Of a stretch of 64,000 bases of DNA, positions 57,572 to 64,000 are shown piece after piece. Under the pieces are notes generated by a model. The model was not told where the DNA came from. It was given only the letters and a program-made list of their open reading frames with translations, and ran no database searches. The number at the start of each line of letters is the position of its first letter. Position 1 is the first letter of the stretch. Both the position numbers and the translations under genes were made by a program. This stretch comes from Polytrichum commune (Eukaryota; Streptophyta; Polytrichopsida; Polytrichales; Polytrichaceae), in contig OX485803.1 of the NCBI GenBank assembly GCA_950295325.1, positions 50,855,554 through 50,919,553 on the forward strand. The letters run 5' to 3'.

Positions 57572-59546
57572 TACCTTGGGGTCGAGAGATGGCGAACACT
57601 GGTAGGCTGTAGACAGATCATTGTAGCCTATCTTCGGACAGAGAGCTTTCTTCCATCTACCAAAATTCAATTGAATTCTCAATGGAATTGTTCTTAGGTT
57701 ATCCCGTTAACCTAAGAAAAATGTTCCATTTGCAGTGGAACCTACATAGGCCACATAAGAATGTCATTAGGTTTCTCTTGTCCCTGCAACATAAGTTAAC
57801 CTAAGTTATTCGTTACACACAAAACCCTGTCGTGCGGATGAGTGGCGATGGAGGTGAGGTTGCAATTTGAGATGTAAAACAGAGCAGCTGCTGTCTCGGA
57901 GATGGTGGCATCCAACTTGGGAGAGATGGCAAACATCGGTTGGCTGCAGATCAAATTAGCCAAGTGCCAAAGCGGACATGGATGGCCCGCCTCCGCCTGT
58001 TTAGGGCCGGGTAAAGCCCAAGACCGCGCCACGAGAAACCCGCCTAGTTCGGCGCTCAACGCCCTTATTAGGTCCAACTGCTTGCTCGATTTCATCATGT
58101 GGGATGCGTCGCGGGTTACGGCGAGTCAGTGTCCAATTTACCCTCTTCTAAGTGGTGGGCTCCATCCGCACTCTATGCCCCTCCCGGATCCTACGAACGA
58201 ACAGAAGAGAGGAAAGGAGCCTTCTTCCCTACTCTTTGATGCACTTCTTGGCCGCCTCCGGGCGCAAGAACGAACTAAGTTAACTCATTCCCTGGAATTT
58301 TCTACTCTTCAGAAGCCTGAGGATCAGACTCAGTCTCGCAATGAGGGAGGAATGTTGCAGGGAAAGACCGATGAGTGTGGATGGAGAAAGTTAATTTTGA
58401 TCTTTCCGAAAATTCTTGGATTGATTCTATTGCTGCTGAAGAATCTTGGGTTTAAAAAAAGCTCAGGTGGGTGTCCGAGGAGCGTTTGTGAGATGATGGT
58501 AGTTTTGGGGTTCTCTGGGAAGGATGTGGGTATCTTCATTGAGAAATGAATCCGGGAAGAATTTTTGAGTGATATTTCCTTGTATGGCGGGGTAGTCAGC
58601 GAGTGCTGGGGATATGAAGATTTATCCTTCTCAGTGGTGTACTTGGCGAGTGACCGATCTAGGAGGTAGGTAAACTGAATATGGGATTTCCGATGTTACC
58701 TTAACGAGGGCCAGATGAGGCAGGAGAAATTCTGGGTGTAGGACTTCTGTATTTCGGATTTCGGCGGTGTATCTCCCCGTCTCACTAACTTCGATCGATC
58801 CTCCTCTCCCTCAAGTTTTATTGGGTTTAGAGAATTCTTGTGTAGGAGGAGCATCACTTACTATTTTGAGGGCGCGCAACACATGTGGAACAGAGCCAAG
58901 TTAAACTGCCGGGAAGGCCTTATTGTAATTCTTTCGTGGGGTTTATGTTTCCAAGTTCTCTCTCTCGGTGACATTTCTCTAGGAGTGGGACATTCCAGTT
59001 TTTTTGGATTACGAAGGGTTTATGAATCTGTCCAACAAACTTCGTGGCGCATTTATTTTTGTGCATTTTACAGATGCACAGATTGAGATCCATAGTTTTC
59101 TCTATCTGTGTCCTCTGTTTCTCACTTACCTTGAAACATTTTCTCTGGAGATTCGTCTAAACCCTTCCCAAAACCCCCCAATTCGGATCATTCTCTCCGA
59201 CTTCACCGCACCTCCCAGTGAGTGGAACAAGATTGTGATGTATTGGACGTGGAGGTGTCGTGTGTACGTGTGTGTTGGATGTCGAATGCTTGTTGCACCG
59301 CCCACATTTTTCCTCAAGTCTTCAAGAGTAAACAAGATTTACTCGAATATAGCAACATTGGCGGTTGATTCGTCCCTGTGTCAATTGCCTTCCGGAAAGA
59401 CAAGGATGTTTGTAGTCGCCAACACGGCATCGAAGGGTTTTTGGGGTTTAATATAGCTTGTCGAGTTCTATGGAAAATCTGAGAGCCCCTGATGCTCTCA
59501 TATCCAGCTATTAGAGACAGGAAAGTAGAGATCAGCAGTTATAGCC
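57572..59546. other. METTL13 upstream region with two long open frames
   Basis: A 215-codon plus frame (57902-58549) and a 150-codon plus frame (59004-59456) occur here without any family resemblance or splice context. A block of about 40 bp near 57583 (GAGAGATGGCGAACACTGGT) recurs diverged near 57922 (GAGAGATGGCAAACATCGGT). The METTL13 promoter should lie at the right end. Confidence 0.4.
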
Positions 59547-62500
59547 ATGGTGTCGGACGTGCACAGAGAATCTGCACTCCCCGGCAAACTACACGAATTC
59601 CAGGAAGTTGAGTATTGGGATTCTTTCTTCAAGTTGCGGAGTGGGCGACCCTTCGAGTGGTATGGCGGCTGGTCGGATTTGCAGAGTTGCCTGTCAATGT
59701 TGCTACCGAAATCCAACAACAATGCTGCAGCGCACATCCTAGTGGCAGGCTGCGGCAACTCTGCCCTCTCTGCACATCTGTACGATGCAGGTTGGCCACA
59801 GGTCACCAATGTCGATTTCTCCAAGGTCGTCATTGAAGAAATGCTGCGGATGCATGTGCGCTCCCGCCCTCTGATGCGCTGGCTTGTGATGGACTTAACT
59901 CATTTGCAGGTCTGTAAACCTTCACTTCTCTGAGGGATGAAGGAAAGTATGTATCTTTTCTTTGCAAAATGATTTTGGAAAGTCTTGTCTTTTTGAATCG
60001 ATCTACACTTGGGACTCAAGCATGATGAGTACATCCTAGTCTTGAGATCGACTGGAAACAGCAAATTATGTTGATATTTCAATTGAACAGTAACGTTGAT
60101 GGTCTTTAATGAAGTTTTATTGATCATATGATTCTATTTATATATCAATTGACGTCTGGTCCAGATATTTAGGATCAGATTCAGGCTACACCTTTTATTT
60201 CAATCAGTGTCTACGACATTGGTTCTGGAGCAGCGTCCATATTTTTGAAACTGGTGTGGTGCACTGTAATTTGAAGTCAACAGCAAATCCGCTACCAAGA
60301 TGATCAATGTGCATCGTGAAGTAAAGTGATGTTGTCACAAATTTGTTGACTTTGGATCTCACACTTCAGATTAAATGATGTCTAATGACAAGTGGCTAGC
60401 CTATTTGGTCCAGTTCAATTTCTAAGTAACTCTTACATTGATGTGGTCCACCCTAATTACTGTGCATGCAAAATAGATGTTCAGACTGATTGAAAGTAGT
60501 GTAATGGGCGATTCTCTATGGGTGTGTTCGGAATAGTCAAACCACTATCAAGTACCCAAAATGTAGAGTGGAGTTTGACTGTGTTGAAATTTGTGCAGGT
60601 TTACTTTGTGGAAAAGGGTGAGAAAATGAAAAAAATTTCATCTGAATTTTGAAGGGGTGTTCATGCATGCAGTTTTCAGATAATCACTTTGATGTGGTTC
60701 TGGACAAAGGTAGTTTGGACGCCTTGATGGGTGAAGTTGGAGAGAGCTCAGTCGCAGCTGAAAAATATCTTCATGAGGTCTCTACTCCTCCATGCCACGT
60801 ATCCCTTGTTTAAAATTTATTTCATGACGGCCCTCTAGTGATCCTTCATATTTTCCTTTGATGCTTTCTAGTATTTTGGGCTTAGAAAAAACTTGAAACG
60901 AAGTTGGATTCAGGACTGCAAACAAGGAGTCATTTCTTCACAGGCATTGTTCTAAGCCTTAGTTCAACAGATAATGACAAGGACTAACCAAAAAACAAAG
61001 CTTGAAGCAGCTCTCTTAAGATTATAAGATTTGTTCACTCTTTGTACTGAAGGTATATGGAAGTAGTGCATAATTTGGATAGGAAAATGGTAACCAGAGG
61101 TGAAATTGGTTGGGGTAAAAACAGGTCAAACGAGTCCTTCGACTGGCTGGGAAATATGCATGTATCACCCTGGCTCAAAACCACGTCTTAGGTATGCATC
61201 ATTCTGAACTCACTAATTTACAGAAAAAGGGTGTCTTCCTGAGTACTCCTGTTTTCAAATCTTTATTCTCCTTCAGCGTTTCTTTTTAAATCCAAGTTGG
61301 CATTTCCAAATGCTAACTAAGAGTAATATGTTCTGGGGTGTATATGGAAGCAGGGTTGCTACTAAAGACCTTCAGGCAAGGCTGGCTACTAAATATCCAC
61401 AAAGTCCTTCTGGTATCAGATGATTCCCATTTGCCATTACAACCCTTTCTTGTTTATGCAATCAAATGCAGTGAGAAAGACTTGGCGCCTGTGAAGTGCT
61501 TTTTTGGTAACACCCCAAGTCAAAGTATAGATTCTCAGGTAAATGCCATTCTCAAGAACTTCTATCTTTTCAACAGAGTATGTGGAGAGGGTCTATTTAA
61601 ATGTGGAGCCCTTGATTGTCTCAACATGTCTTTGATATAAGTTAGGCGGCCTAATTTGGTTAATCATCTTAATCAGATGCCTATACTTGAGTGTTGTGTG
61701 GTTACCTGTGGATCTAAGAATGGACACTAAACAGACATGTGTTTTTAAGAGATTGGGCTACATGCTCAAAATTCGCTAGCCATCCTAGGTTCAATATCAA
61801 CATGATGGGGGGCACCTATATGATCATTTACGAAGAAAGAGAATCTTTGTGTTGATAATGAAGATATTCATATGAGCTTGGAAAATAATGAGGGAATTGG
61901 CTACAGCCTTGGTTTGGACTAGCTGATCATCTCATAGTAAATTTGCTTGTTTAATATTCTAAGAGAAGTGGGTGCAGAGCTACACTTGTCTATCTTAGGC
62001 CCACTTACCTTAGGCTTGTGCAAAATTATCAGCTGTTTGAACTTGCCATTTGGGTGTGCAGATGCAGTCTGTTGTTAGTGCAATTCAAGAGGAGAACAAG
62101 CTACGCAGTGAAGGAGCTATTACTGATATGTCAGATCTATATGGTCAGCTCCACCAAGGCCGTAGGACTGTAATAAAGCTGGGAGGGCACTATCCTGCGG
62201 TTGTCTTGGACGCAAAACCTGATGCAGAGCCTCCTGTGCTGCGGTGTGGAGTTTTTCTGGTGCCCAAGGTAACTCAATTGCACTTGGCCAGGAATGTAGG
62301 GTCTAACCCATGGGACCTGCCACCCTGAATCCTGCCTTGCTTGGCCCAGTGATCCTCGTATGACAAGCTAGAAAGTTAGGTTTCTAAAGGCTGACCCCAC
62401 TCTTTAAGCATGTAAATTTAAGCGTTAAGAAGACTTGGTTGACTTTATGCATAAACTCTCAAGTTCAGCTTTTAGCCAATTCATGTGGAGTTTGTTTTGA

Positions 62501-64000
62501 AGACTTTATGTACTATTGGAACCTCAAATTCAACAAGTTTTAAGCATAGGCTGCAGCATATCAGTTATGACAGGAAGTTGGGTGTGATGGACAGGGCCGA
62601 GCACATGAGTGGCTGTTTTCATCAGAAGGAGGGCAGTGGCAGGTTATTGAGACCGCACAAGCAGGTCGGCTCATCCTGGTAGAATGACAATAACCAATAT
62701 ATCTTTTGTTACAACATTTTCAGAGAGGAAGAATCAACAGCTGTTCATTGTTTTGTTTTTGTATTTCTTACATTCTTTAACTTCAATGTGATCCAAGTAC
62801 TGTCCAGCTACAGATGTCTGAATATAACTAACTTAGAGAACATAATGTGTCAATGTGGAAATCTATTATAGCCAGGACGGGTTTGTGATTCTAGGGTGTT
62901 GGTATCTGCAGGTCACTCTAGATGCTCAACAGACAGATAATATGGACTACATCAAGGTATGCATTTAATCAAAATAAAACTGTTCAATAAATATCCCAAT
63001 CCAGCATGATTCATCAGTTTGCAGTACAGGGAATCTGTAAAGAATGCTGTCATTCACTGTATCGGATTGCATCATTTCTCAAGTCAGTTTGGCTAATTTT
63101 GGGAATGCCTTGTGACAAATTGCAAAACAGGATATTGAAAGTCATGTAGAATCACTTCTGATGCACTGGGTTTTTTTTTTTCTGAATTTTAGAGCTGGTA
63201 GATATAGTCGTTTGTAGTAGATTAGAAAGCATCTGATTATGGTGTTTGTTACCTTTGCAGCAAGAATTAGCTCCTCTGGTCAAGCCATTGCTCCCCTTTG
63301 ACTGTCGAGATTCAGATACAATTCCGTAAGTTCATGACTATGGCACTTCTTGTTGCAAAGTCCCAAGAAAATTTATTCCCTCAATTTACATCTATTGCAA
63401 AAGCTGAAAAGATTGTGGACTTGTGTATCTTGGCCAGGTATATGACTACAAACGATGCTCTAAATCAAAGGGTCCTTCTGGAAGAGGTGAGCCATAGAAT
63501 CTACACTATGAATCCAATATAGTGTTGGCCACATTATTCATCATCAATCCACAAATGATCCTTTGACACCATAAGCATTTGACTAGGTATTTTTGGGACA
63601 TATTGTTGTCCAGTACAGTCTTTTCTCACTATTAGTCTATTACTGTGGGCTACATGGTTTACCATGAACATATATTAATACAGGTTTGTATATTATGTGG
63701 CATAGACAATATACAGTGAACCAGCAGTGTTATCTTTTATATATGTGCTATGTGTATGTAATGTTGCTCTCGCGACTTTTTTTGGTGATCACAAGATGCA
63801 GTGTATCATGTTTGATGTTGTGTATAATGATTGTGATTACAGGTAGAGTCCTCTATGACTGGTACAATTCATGTAGAGGAGGTGGTGATTCTAGAGCAGG
63901 AAACAGTTGCTGGGAGTTCTGAAGGGTCAAAGCCCAAACATTATAGACGACTTGTATTTCGCAGAAATCCAAATTTAATCCAGTCAGAGGCCTCTTTAGT
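59547..64000 (+). CDS. EEF1AKNMT: eEF1A lysine and N-terminal methyltransferase (METTL13-like), 5' part
   Basis: SAM-dependent methyltransferase. The animal homologue has two catalytic domains that modify the N-terminus and a lysine of translation factor eEF1A. Exons: 59547-59909, 60673-60777, 61125-61191, 61354-61538, 62062-62268, 62574-62678, 62912-62956, 63261-63325, 63438-63486 and 63843 to the edge, all GT-AG with continuous phase. The start ATG has a good context (GCCATGG). The first domain is complete: VEYWDSFF, HILVAGCGNSALSAHLYDAG with the SAM-binding GCGNS at residues 68-72, NVDFS with Asp90, VMDLTHLQFSDNHFDVVLDK, GSLDALMG and TLAQNHVLGLLLKTFRQGW. The linker follows (GRAHEWLFSSEGGQW, IPYMTTNDALNQR, then SSMTGTIHVEEVV). 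The second domain lies beyond the window. No damage seen. Confidence 0.94.
61643..62010 (+). mobile_element. Dispersed repeat family 2 in METTL13 intron 4
   Basis: Matches 46197-46575 nearly end to end: GCGGCCTAATTTGGTTAATC, GTGGATCTAAGAATGGACAC, ACAGACATGTGTTT, TTCATATGAGCTTGGAAAAT and GTGGGTGCAGAGCT. It lies in sense orientation within the intron between exons 61354-61538 and 62062-62268, only about 50 bp from the acceptor. Confidence 0.7.

Noticed and set aside
57902-58549. 215-codon plus-strand frame as a gene
   Set aside because: No family resemblance, no splice context and odd composition; followed by stop-rich sequence. Probably chance in a GC-richer patch.
1-64000. Single operon-like or biosynthetic gene cluster
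   Set aside because: The recognised genes act in unrelated pathways and compartments, with kilobases of repeats between them.

Overview
This is nuclear DNA of a land plant: AT-rich, with spliced genes separated by long stretches of decayed transposons. The plant still carries a plastid-type MurA, an enzyme of peptidoglycan synthesis. A full peptidoglycan pathway is kept by mosses, lycophytes, gymnosperms and streptophyte algae and is largely lost in angiosperms, so a seed-free plant or a gymnosperm is likely. The species cannot be told from this window.

Layout. (1) 1-529, minus: 5' part of the intronless mitochondrial cysteine desulfurase NFS1, running off the left edge. (2) 2818-9544, plus: a six-exon gene whose first exons encode the head and start of the stalk of the DNA-repair protein XRCC4, joined in phase to about 1,400 residues of Ser/Asn/Gln/Thr-rich sequence. 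(3) 9.5-19.7 kb: repeat-rich intergenic DNA with a CA microsatellite, two terminal-inverted-repeat (TIR) elements, LINE-like debris and a long inverted repeat. (4) 19949-25831, minus: complete six-exon murA (600 aa). (5) 27-41 kb: gene-poor DNA with more TIR elements and one foldback. (6) 41211-48642 (perhaps to 49.9 kb), minus: an unidentified gene of at least 14 exons whose splice phases chain perfectly but which has one in-frame TGA. (7) 50-59.5 kb: a fresh 272-bp tandem duplication, a dead PIF/Harbinger transposase and a solo LTR nested inside it. (8) 59547 to the right edge, plus: ten exons of the eEF1A methyltransferase METTL13/EEF1AKNMT.

The genes do not form a pathway. They are independent housekeeping genes: mitochondrial Fe-S cluster assembly, DNA end joining, plastid wall precursor synthesis and translation factor methylation. 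Exons were read by eye, using splice consensus, phase continuity and protein-family similarity. No tRNA, rRNA or CRISPR was seen.

The most notable observations are the XRCC4-like protein with a giant disordered tail, the unidentified gene with a nonsense codon, and several well-delimited non-autonomous TIR families, some caught nested in other repeats or in introns.
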